A stretch of DNA of 22,430 bases from an uncultured bacterium (GTDB lineage: Bacteria; Bacteroidota; Bacteroidia; Chitinophagales; CAIODY01), in assembly GCA_903871715.1 (NCBI GenBank), contig CAIQHW010000392.1, forward strand, positions 1 to 22,430, in the 5' to 3' direction. The notes beneath the pieces were generated by a model that was not told where the DNA came from, searched no databases, and was given only the letters and a program-made list of their open reading frames with translations. The position numbers and the translations under genes were made by a program. Shown piece by piece: positions 17,248 through 22,430 of the stretch. How positions within the stretch are numbered: position 1 is the first letter of the stretch; the number at the start of each line of letters is the position of its first letter.

Positions 17248-17530
17248 TTCTTTACACCTCCTTTTTATCAGCCTTTTAATTGGTTTGCATTTTTACTGCA
17301 ATGGCTTGCAGTGTTAGTTTTTACAAACTACGCTTACAACTTTGCAAACGCACTGACGATAAAATACTATACGTAAACCTGTGCCAAAAAGTTTCACTTT
17401 TTTTATTTTTTTCAAAAGTTTAACATTTCAAACTTATTACGCAATAGGTGTATGGCGCTATGAATCCATGTTTAGCCATAATGCTCAAAGTGCAATAGAC
17501 ACTCATTTTGCTTTCTTAAAATCACTTTCA
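17248..17530. other. Non-coding leader and spacer upstream of the small gene
   Basis: No gene is supported here. The stretch holds the Shine-Dalgarno of the small minus-strand gene and a perfect 7-bp stem hairpin with a 4-nt loop at 17295-17312 (ACTGCAA/TTGCAGT), which would lie in that gene's 5' leader. I found no exact TAnnTTTG box for it. Positions 17381-17530 show nothing recognisable. Confidence 0.5.
17255..17264 (-). promoter_or_regulatory. Perfect Shine-Dalgarno sequence
   Basis: The minus strand reads AAAGGAGGTG, a 10-nt complement to the usual 16S rRNA 3' end; 9 nt separate GGAGG from the ATG at 17247. The other starts in this window have A-rich leaders without such a motif, as is usual in Bacteroidota. 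This site supports the start choice and implies an unusual translation mode. Confidence 0.85.
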
Positions 17531-17782
17531 ACAACCATAAAATTCCTTTTACCAAAGATGTTGAAAGACTTTTTATCTTTGGTAATTGAGTAAACAACCC
17601 TGTTTTTCCTTTTACCATTTTTGTGAAAAGACTTTTTATTGTTGGCAAAAGACCAAACAACCATAAAATTCCTTTTAGCAAAGTTGTTGAAAGGCTTATC
17701 ATTGTTGGTAATCGAGTAAATAAGAATGTTTTTCCTTTTACCATTCTTGTTAAACAATTTTTTATGTTTGATAAACCTATAT
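17531..17782. repeat. 63-bp minisatellite, four copies with 126-bp higher-order period
   Basis: There are four contiguous 63-bp units: 17531-17593, 17594-17656, 17657-17719 and 17720-17782. Units 1 and 3 share ACAACCATAAAATTCC and the end GGTAAT(T/C)GAGTAA. Units 2 and 4 share GTTTTTCCTTTTACCAT. So the array is an alternating A-B-A-B with a 126-bp super-period. CCTTTTA is common to all. Because 63 is a multiple of 3, long frames appear on both strands; substitutions between units do not favour synonymous sites in the plus frame I examined, so I treat the array as non-coding. Confidence 0.85.
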
Positions 17783-17805
17783 TTGATGGTCAAAAATTAA
17801 TTTAC

Positions 17806-17833
17806 TTTGTTTCAAATTGTTTTAATAGTTTTG
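17806..17833 (+). promoter_or_regulatory. Promoter of the DUF4907 gene
   Basis: TTTG at 17806-17809, 16 nt, then a perfect TAGTTTTG at 17826-17833. It ends 40 nt before the ATG at 17874, directly downstream of the minisatellite. Confidence 0.55.
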
Positions 17834-17873
17834 TAATGCAAAAATTTATACCCTATTAAAGTTAACCCATAAA

Positions 17874-18224
17874 ATGATGAAACAACTTTTCATTTTTATT
17901 GCCCTTTGTTTTTTGTGCAACACCTTTGCACAAGCCCAGCAAGCCGAACCCCAAGCAGGTTTTGAGCAAATGAAAACCAACAGCCAAAACTTTTCTTACA
18001 AAATAATTAGTAGTGCTAACCACACTTTTGGCTATGATATTTATAATGGCGATAAACTAATGATACACCAACCTACGCCACCGGGCATGGCTGGCAACAA
18101 TGGTTTTGCAAAAAAACAACAAGCCGCAAAAGTGGCTGAACTGGTGATAACAAAAATGAAAAAGGGCGAAATGCCACCAACGGTATCGGCAGAGGAGTTG
18201 AAGAAGATAATGGGCGATAAATAA
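17874..18224 (+). CDS. Secreted DUF4907-like protein
   Basis: This is a small exported protein of 116 residues. It begins MMKQLFIFIALCFLCNTFAQAQ; the second ATG at 17877 is an equally good start. The signal peptide ends near AQAQ. The mature part reads as one domain: YKIISSANHTFGYDIYNGDK, then LMIHQPTPPGMAGNNGF, AKKQQAAKVAELVITKM and KKGEMPPTVSAEELKKI. I recognise this as DUF4907-like (Bacteroidota, about 110 aa, function unknown) from memory. In Bacteroidota such genes are, as I recall, often near Kelch-repeat proteins, and a Kelch protein follows here after the protease gene. The last 27 codons recur downstream as a broken copy (18813-18893). The mature protein has no cysteine, metal site or catalytic motif that I can see. 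Confidence 0.8.
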   Translation: MMKQLFIFIALCFLCNTFAQAQQAEPQAGFEQMKTNSQNFSYKIISSANHTFGYDIYNGDKLMIHQPTPPGMAGNNGFAKKQQAAKVAELVITKMKKGEMPPTVSAEELKKIMGDK

Positions 18225-18228
18225 GATT

Positions 18229-18236
18229 TACCTTTG
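18229..18236 (+). promoter_or_regulatory. -7 box for the retropepsin-like gene
   Basis: TACCTTTG, a perfect TAnnTTTG, lies 5 bp after the DUF4907 stop and 18 nt before the protease ATG. No -33 element at good spacing is seen, so read-through from the upstream promoter may also contribute. Confidence 0.4.
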
Positions 18237-18254
18237 TAAAAAAATAAAACAAAA

Positions 18255-18635
18255 ATGGGACAAATATTTGCCGACATAAAAATATCCAATCCCTCTAATC
18301 CAGCATTAGAGAGCGTAACCGCAAAAGCATTGGTTGATACAGGGGCTTTGTTTCTTTGCATTCCACAGCATATTGCTATTCAATTAAACTTAACCGAATT
18401 TGAAAAACGAGAAGTAACCATAGCCGATGGCAGCAAAAAATTAGTGCCTTATGTAGGTCCCATAAAATTAAATTATGCCAACCGCATGTGTTTAACAGGC
18501 GCATTAGTTTTAGGCGATATGGTTTTGTTAGGTGCTATGCCTATGGAAGATATGGATTTGATAATACATCCAGCGCAATTAAAATTAACAGTAAACCCAG
18601 CTAACCCCAATATTGCAGGGGCATTGGTGGTGTAA
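18255..18635 (+). CDS. Clan AA retropepsin-like aspartic protease
   Basis: This is a single-domain 126-residue protein of the bacterial clan AA (retroviral-protease-like) family, which would act as a homodimer. The catalytic motif is ALVDTGALFLCIP with D28. It is followed by REVTIADGSKKLVPYVGPI (flap region), then TGALVLGDMVLLGAMPMEDM and a DLIIHPAQLKLTVNPANPN end typical of the family. No signal peptide is present, so it is cytoplasmic, unlike its neighbours. Natural substrates of these stand-alone bacterial proteins are not established to my knowledge. It begins 30 bp after the DUF4907 stop. Its stop codon coincides with the start of a 66-bp direct repeat derived from a DUF4907 gene tail, so the 3' end may be a recombination junction. 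Confidence 0.88.
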   Translation: MGQIFADIKISNPSNPALESVTAKALVDTGALFLCIPQHIAIQLNLTEFEKREVTIADGSKKLVPYVGPIKLNYANRMCLTGALVLGDMVLLGAMPMEDMDLIIHPAQLKLTVNPANPNIAGALVV

Positions 18636-18658
18636 AAAAAATAATGGGCGATAAATAA
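18635..18658 (+). pseudogene. DUF4907 gene-tail remnant 1
   Basis: Immediately after the protease stop the DNA encodes KKIMGDK and a TAA, the last residues of the DUF4907 protein. It is too short to function and is part of the 66-bp direct repeat (18633-18698 and 18868-18933). Confidence 0.6.
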
Positions 18659-18660
18659 TT

Positions 18661-18688
18661 GTAAAGACGCACAATTGTGCGTCTCTAC
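18661..18688. repeat. 28-bp palindromic repeat, copy 1
   Basis: GTAAAGACGCACAATT continues symmetrically to CTCTAC; it is a perfect palindrome apart from one base pair (GTAAAG against CTCTAC). Palindromes of this GTAGAGACGC type are, as I recall, dispersed repeats in several phyla. An identical copy lies at 18896-18923. Confidence 0.85.
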
Positions 18689-18701
18689 CAACAACAACCC
18701 T

Positions 18702-18809
18702 GCTGGCGCAAGTCTGAAGCATTGGAATAGCGTATAGCCGACTTGTGCCAATAAATAAAGTGGCACAAGTTCGCAACGCTCAAAGGCTCAATTGCAAACT
18801 TGCGCCAGC
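18702..18809. repeat. 108-bp long-hairpin element
   Basis: Two 49-nt arms flank a 10-nt loop (18751-18760). The outer 12 bp pair perfectly (GCTGGCGCAAGT at 18702-18713 with 18798-18809). The inner 10 bp also pair perfectly (ACTTGTGCCA at 18741-18750 with 18761-18770). The two 27-nt segments between are equal in length but poorly paired. The element is more GC-rich than its surroundings. It could be a miniature mobile element or a structured RNA; it has no coding capacity. Confidence 0.7.
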
Positions 18810-18812
18810 GGA

Positions 18813-18893
18813 GTGATAACCAAAATGAAAAAAGGCGAAATGCCACCAACGGTATCGGCAGAGGAATTAAAGAAGATAATGGGTGATAAATAA
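18813..18893 (+). pseudogene. DUF4907 gene-tail remnant 2 (5' truncated)
   Basis: Twenty-seven codons (VITKMKKGEMPPTVSAEELK, KIMGDK, stop) repeat the end of the gene at 17874-18224. The amino acids are identical. The DNA differs at five positions (ACA/ACC, AAG/AAA, GAG/GAA, TTG/TTA, GGC/GGT), all synonymous. Upstream the frame runs into the hairpin element and a stop at 18756-18758 without a start codon, so it is a broken gene. The pattern suggests the source was a functional paralogue that diverged under selection before being truncated. Confidence 0.85.
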
Positions 18894-18933
18894 TTGTAAA
18901 GACGCACAATTGTGCGTCTCTACCAACAACAAC
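18868..18933 (+). repeat. 66-bp direct repeat, copy 2
   Basis: This is the partner of 18633-18698 (63 of 66 identical). It overlaps the end of the DUF4907 remnant and contains the second palindrome. Confidence 0.85.
18896..18923. repeat. 28-bp palindromic repeat, copy 2
   Basis: Identical to the palindrome at 18661-18688. It is 40 bp upstream of the large surface protein's ATG and could form a stem in its leader or end upstream transcripts, although no T tract follows. Confidence 0.85.
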
Positions 18934-18963
18934 AAATAATTTAAAACAACTAATCTATTTACC

Positions 18964-21900
18964 ATGAAGAAACTTTTACTGCTGTCATTCATTTGCATAG
19001 CTTTTTTACAACAAAAATCTATTGCACAAATAGCAAACACTTGGCATCAAAAAGCAAACTTTACAGGCATTGGCGGCAGAATTTATGCAGTGTCTTTCAG
19101 CATTGGCGGTAAAGGATATGTGGGCACTGGATATGATTTTAATACGACCACTTATTATAATGACTTTTGGGAGTACGATACCTTAACCGATGCTTGGACA
19201 CAAAAAGCAAACTTTGCAGGTGCTGCAAGAGACTATGCAGCAGGCTTTAGTATTGGCACTAAAGGATATATTGGCACTGGCTGGAATGGAAACACTGCTT
19301 ACAATGATTTTTGGGAATTTAACCCTGCCACTAATGTTTGGACACAAAAAGCAAATGTAAGCAATACTGTAAGAGATGGTGCTTTCGCATTTTCGATTAA
19401 TGGCAAGGGTTATATTGGCGGTGGCTCTGACACTGTTTATCTACATGATTTTTGGGAATATAATCCTACCTTAAATTCATGGACACAAAAAGCAAACTAT
19501 TATGGCAAGGGGTTGTATCAGCCAGCAGTTTTTACGATAAATGCAGAGGGTTATGTTTGCGCAGGGAGTGATACATTAAATAAAGGAACAAATGAAATGT
19601 GGGCATATTCTACCTTAACTAACCAGTGGACACAAAAAGCTAATTTTGCTGGCGGATATAGAAGCTTTGCAACAGGATTTTCAATTAAAAATAGTGGTTT
19701 TGTAGGGCTTGGAATGGATACAAATTTTTATAAAAAGAAAGACTTTTGGGAATATAGTCCTGCGCTAAATTCATGGTCAAAAATATTAGATTATGGCGGT
19801 ATCCCATTATTCGGATGCACCGGCTTTAGTTGCGGAAATGCAGGTTATGTTACCTTAGGTACAGATGGGAACACACTAAATAGTTCATTATGGAAGTTTT
19901 CATTCGATTCCACAAAATGCCGCCTCACTCAATTTACAACTATTAATCAATCTATTTACAATGGGCAAACCTATAATTTCAATGGTAAAAATCTTACCAA
20001 CACTGGCGTATATGTTGACACCCTTAAATCGTATAGCAACTGTGATTCAGTAGTTACGCTTAACTTAAGTGTTGTTTATTCAAGCAATTTATGTAAAAGC
20101 AATATCGATTTTGAACAAGACACTTTAATTAATTGGAATTGTTTTGTAGGCACTGTTGGCTTAACTAATTCTGTTTTTAGTTTATCGTCCTCTTTGCCAA
20201 TTATTAATCGTCAAACCATTACCCCAACGCAAGTTTCAGGATTAGACCCTTATGGCAATTTTCCAGTAGTTTGCCCTTTAGCTAATGCAGGAAATTATTC
20301 CCTCAAGTTAGGAGCTGATGTAGCAGGCTATCTTTGCGAACGAGTACAAACAAAAATTAAAATACCGTCATCATCCACTTCTTATCCTTTGTCTTTTTAC
20401 TATGCGCCAGTGTTAGAAGGAGCAGTAGCACACCAACTTACTAATGTCCCATTATTTAGAGCAGATGTGATTGATTCAATAACAGGCAACCCCATTGATA
20501 GTTTTGTTTCAGATTATTTGTCAAACAATGCAGGGTTTCAAAGCATGTTTAATGGAGCCACTTCTGATTCTATTTATTTTAAGTCTTGGTCAGCTTACAC
20601 ATTTAATATCAATAACCAAAACGGAAGAACAGTTTATCTGAATTTTACAGCTACTGATTGTACTTATGGTGGTCATTTTGGCTATGCTTATGTTGATGTG
20701 CCTTCCACATGTGTCTATCCTAAAATTACCCAGCATTATTGTATGGGAAGAACAGTTGCCAATTTGATAGCCCCAACTGGTTATTTAAGTTACCAATGGT
20801 ATGATTCCACTTTTACTAATTTATTAGATACAGCTACCAATGCCAATATTGTTAATGTCAGCAACGGACAACTCATTAAATTAATAGCCATTAATGGTTC
20901 AACACATGATACTTTACAAGTTAGACTAAAAGGAATTGCACCTACTTCGTCAATCACCAATGTTCCATTTTACACCAACAATACTTTTCCATATACAGGT
21001 TATGGGCATGTGATGAATGCAGCAGGTCGCGATACGCTTCATTTAACCAATTCTATAGGATGCGATAGCTTGGCAATTTTGAATTTAACGGTGTTTGTTT
21101 ATATCCCTGATTCTGTTTTCAAAACATGGTTATTGTACTTTGTACCACATCCCACCAGCCCCACGGATATCACCCCAGCTGAGGCTGCTGTTTATTCAAT
21201 TCCGATGAATATTTCTGTGAAGAATATTCACGATTTAACAGGGATAGAATATTTTACATCACTGCCTTATTTAGATTGTTCTGGTGATCTAATAACTAGC
21301 TTGAATTTAAATACATGTACAGCTCTTACTTATTTAGATTGCTCTCGAAATCTTATTGACAGCTTGAATGTAAGTGGATGCACAGCCCTTACCACTTTAT
21401 ATTGTAACCAGCAGAGCTTCTTCTTCAGTAATCGCTTAAACAGCTTAAATGTAAGTGGATGCACAGCTCTTACTTTTTTGGCTTGTGCTGGAAACACTTT
21501 AACAAACTTGAATGTTGTTAATAATACGGCACTAACAAGTTTATATTGTAACGGCAATCACTTAACCAGTTTGAACATTGCAAACGGGCACAATAAAACA
21601 CTTGTTGCTTTTGATGCAACCATTAATCCATCTCTTACTTGTATTCAAGTAGATACTGTTAGTAATGCAAATGGATATGTTTTAGCTGGTAACTGGTCAA
21701 AAGATGCTGGAGCAGGATTTGGTACTAATTGCACTTGCAGTCCTACCTTTTCTACTTTTAGTGCCAATGCTTGCGGTAGCTATATTTGGGTAGCAAAACA
21801 CAATGCAGTTTATACAGCAAACAATACTTCTGATACAATTAAATTGACTAATTATAGAGGTTGTGATTCTATCATTACTTTAAATTTGATAATAAAACCA

Positions 21901-22430
21901 GTCAGCAACAGCTCATTTAATCAAAACATTTGTCCTGGAAGTAGTTACACTTTTAATGGTCATGCTTTAACAATACAAGGTGTTTATTATGATACGCTCA
22001 CTAATTATGTAGGCTGTGATTCCATTATTACCCTGCATTTGAACTTAGGCAACCCAAGCAGTTCAACCATCAATGGTGCAATATGCAATGGCAATAATTA
22101 TAACTTCAATGGAACGATGTTGAGTATAGCAGGTACTTATAAAGATACTATTCCAAATCATTTTGGTTGTGATAGTGTTATTACGTTACATTTAAGTGTA
22201 GGTAATTCTTCCGCTTCTTCATTTAATCATACTATTTGTAGCAATCAAACTTATACATTTAACAATCATGCTTTAAATACAAGCGGCACTTATTATGACA
22301 CCCTTACCAACTATGTATTTTGCGATAGTATGATTACGCTGCATTTAACGGTGTTGCAAGCTTCATCTTCTTCTATAACTCAAACTATTTGTGGCAATCA
22401 AACATATACATTTAATAATCATTCTCTAAC
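18964..22430 (+). CDS. Giant secreted Kelch/LRR/tandem-repeat surface protein (3' end outside window)
   Basis: The frame stays open from the ATG at 18964 to the window end (1155 codons plus 2 bases). A signal peptide (about 1-21, ending KSIAQ) is followed by six Kelch-type blades with Trp at residues 27, 78, 126, 173, 222 and 271 (WTQKANF, GKGYIG, NDFWEY). One CDS-repeat module comes next (about 325-369: YNFNGKNLTNTGVYVDTL, CDSVVTLNLSV). A lectin-like domain (about 375-590) has NIDFEQDTLINWNCFVGTVG, ANAGNYSLKLG and GHFGYAYVDV, and an Ig-like segment leads to a second, diverged module (about 664-711). Leucine-rich repeats follow (about 713-915: LDCSRNLIDSLNVSGCTALT). From about 930 come tandem 51-residue modules (CGNQTYTFNNH, GTYYDTL, CDSMITLHLTV). 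T9SS export and adhesion or glycan binding are inferred; the sorting domain would lie beyond the window. Probable start: first ATG before the signal peptide. Confidence 0.9.
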   Translation, partial: MKKLLLLSFICIAFLQQKSIAQIANTWHQKANFTGIGGRIYAVSFSIGGKGYVGTGYDFNTTTYYNDFWEYDTLTDAWTQKANFAGAARDYAAGFSIGTKGYIGTGWNGNTAYNDFWEFNPATNVWTQKANVSNTVRDGAFAFSINGKGYIGGGSDTVYLHDFWEYNPTLNSWTQKANYYGKGLYQPAVFTINAEGYVCAGSDTLNKGTNEMWAYSTLTNQWTQKANFAGGYRSFATGFSIKNSGFVGLGMDTNFYKKKDFWEYSPALNSWSKILDYGGIPLFGCTGFSCGNAGYVTLGTDGNTLNSSLWKFSFDSTKCRLTQFTTINQSIYNGQTYNFNGKNLTNTGVYVDTLKSYSNCDSVVTLNLSVVYSSNLCKSNIDFEQDTLINWNCFVGTVGLTNSVFSLSSSLPIINRQTITPTQVSGLDPYGNFPVVCPLANAGNYSLKLGADVAGYLCERVQTKIKIPSSSTSYPLSFYYAPVLEGAVAHQLTNVPLFRADVIDSITGNPIDSFVSDYLSNNAGFQSMFNGATSDSIYFKSWSAYTFNINNQNGRTVYLNFTATDCTYGGHFGYAYVDVPSTCVYPKITQHYCMGRTVANLIAPTGYLSYQWYDSTFTNLLDTATNANIVNVSNGQLIKLIAINGSTHDTLQVRLKGIAPTSSITNVPFYTNNTFPYTGYGHVMNAAGRDTLHLTNSIGCDSLAILNLTVFVYIPDSVFKTWLLYFVPHPTSPTDITPAEAAVYSIPMNISVKNIHDLTGIEYFTSLPYLDCSGDLITSLNLNTCTALTYLDCSRNLIDSLNVSGCTALTTLYCNQQSFFFSNRLNSLNVSGCTALTFLACAGNTLTNLNVVNNTALTSLYCNGNHLTSLNIANGHNKTLVAFDATINPSLTCIQVDTVSNANGYVLAGNWSKDAGAGFGTNCTCSPTFSTFSANACGSYIWVAKHNAVYTANNTSDTIKLTNYRGCDSIITLNLIIKPVSNSSFNQNICPGSSYTFNGHALTIQGVYYDTLTNYVGCDSIITLHLNLGNPSSSTINGAICNGNNYNFNGTMLSIAGTYKDTIPNHFGCDSVITLHLSVGNSSASSFNHTICSNQTYTFNNHALNTSGTYYDTLTNYVFCDSMITLHLTVLQASSSSITQTICGNQTYTFNNHSL
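21772..22430 (+). repeat. 153-bp tandem repeats in the surface-protein gene
   Basis: The first Cys codons of successive modules lie at 21772, 21931, 22084, 22237 and 22390, giving spacings of 159 then exactly 153, 153 and 153 bp. The array continues past the window end. Modules share the pattern C-G/N-N-x-Y-x-F-N, then G-x-Y-x-D-T-L, then CDS-ITLHL. Confidence 0.9.

Larger units (their letters stand above)
18633..18698 (+). repeat. 66-bp direct repeat, copy 1
   Basis: This copy matches 18868-18933 at 63 of 66 positions, offset 235 bp. It contains the DUF4907 gene-end remnant, the 28-bp palindrome and a CAACAACAAC end. Confidence 0.85.

Noticed and set aside
17472..17793. Two overlapping minus-strand open frames of 90 and 96 codons, and a 78-codon plus-strand frame at 17623-17859
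   Set aside because: All lie on the 63-bp minisatellite, whose length is a multiple of 3 and so keeps several frames open. The peptides are low-complexity, the frames compete with each other, and no promoter or family match supports any of them.
18473..18909. Minus-strand frames of 63 to 97 codons across the protease end and repeat patch
   Set aside because: They span the palindromes and hairpin, show no family features and lack start signals; their similarity to each other only reflects the direct repeats.
17531..18933. CRISPR-like array
   Set aside because: The 63-bp units are contiguous without spacers, and the palindromes occur only twice with unlike surroundings. No cas gene is present.
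21330..21557. 75-codon minus-strand frame
   Set aside because: It is the shadow of the leucine-rich repeats on the other strand and its repetitiveness comes from them.
18964..22430. Frameshift or pseudogene in the giant surface-protein gene
   Set aside because: I read the frame line by line from the ATG to the window end and found no stop or shift; the gene is simply cut by the window.

Overview
The window is chromosomal DNA of an AT-rich Bacteroidota bacterium, probably near the Chitinophagales/Sphingobacteriia; the rank below phylum is inference. The phylum is supported by several independent signs. Promoter -7 boxes of the form TAnnTTTG precede many genes. Almost all starts lack Shine-Dalgarno sequences. 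There is a type IX secretion (T9SS) sorting domain, a Reg_prop/Y_Y_Y sensor kinase, an OmpA lipoprotein of PorE-like layout and a DUF4907 protein. LpxB shows a lipid A outer membrane.

Left part (1-13.7 kb) is mostly housekeeping. lpxB (-) is divergent from a SurA-like periplasmic chaperone and a MoxR ATPase (+), which form a two-gene operon. A dihydroorotase homologue (-) converges on moxR with 3 bp between the stops; it has lost nearly all metal and catalytic residues, so it is probably a non-catalytic PyrC'. Next is a two-component pair on the minus strand (1021-aa propeller kinase, then a NarL-type regulator). Then come a FadN-type beta-oxidation fusion enzyme (+) and a minus-strand run of DUF502 membrane protein, sugar-nucleotide transferase and YajQ.

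Right part (13.7-22.4 kb) is cell-surface and accessory. It holds a PKD protein with a T9SS C-terminal domain whose coding sequence contains a period-7 inverted repeat, and a PorE-like OmpA lipoprotein. These are separated by a bidirectional terminator from a small conserved protein (-) that has a perfect Shine-Dalgarno sequence, exceptional here. A 626-bp gene-free stretch then carries a four-copy 63-bp minisatellite. It is followed by a DUF4907 secreted protein, a retropepsin-like aspartic protease, a patch of broken DUF4907 gene tails mixed with palindromic elements, and finally a very large secreted protein. That last protein (Kelch blades, carbohydrate-binding-like domain, leucine-rich repeats, 51-residue tandem repeats) is still open at the window end.

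The most unusual content is in 16.8-19.0 kb: the SD-led small gene, the minisatellite, and the DUF4907/protease/Kelch neighbourhood with its repeated gene tails and nested hairpins. I see no tRNA, rRNA, CRISPR array, transposase or phage gene.
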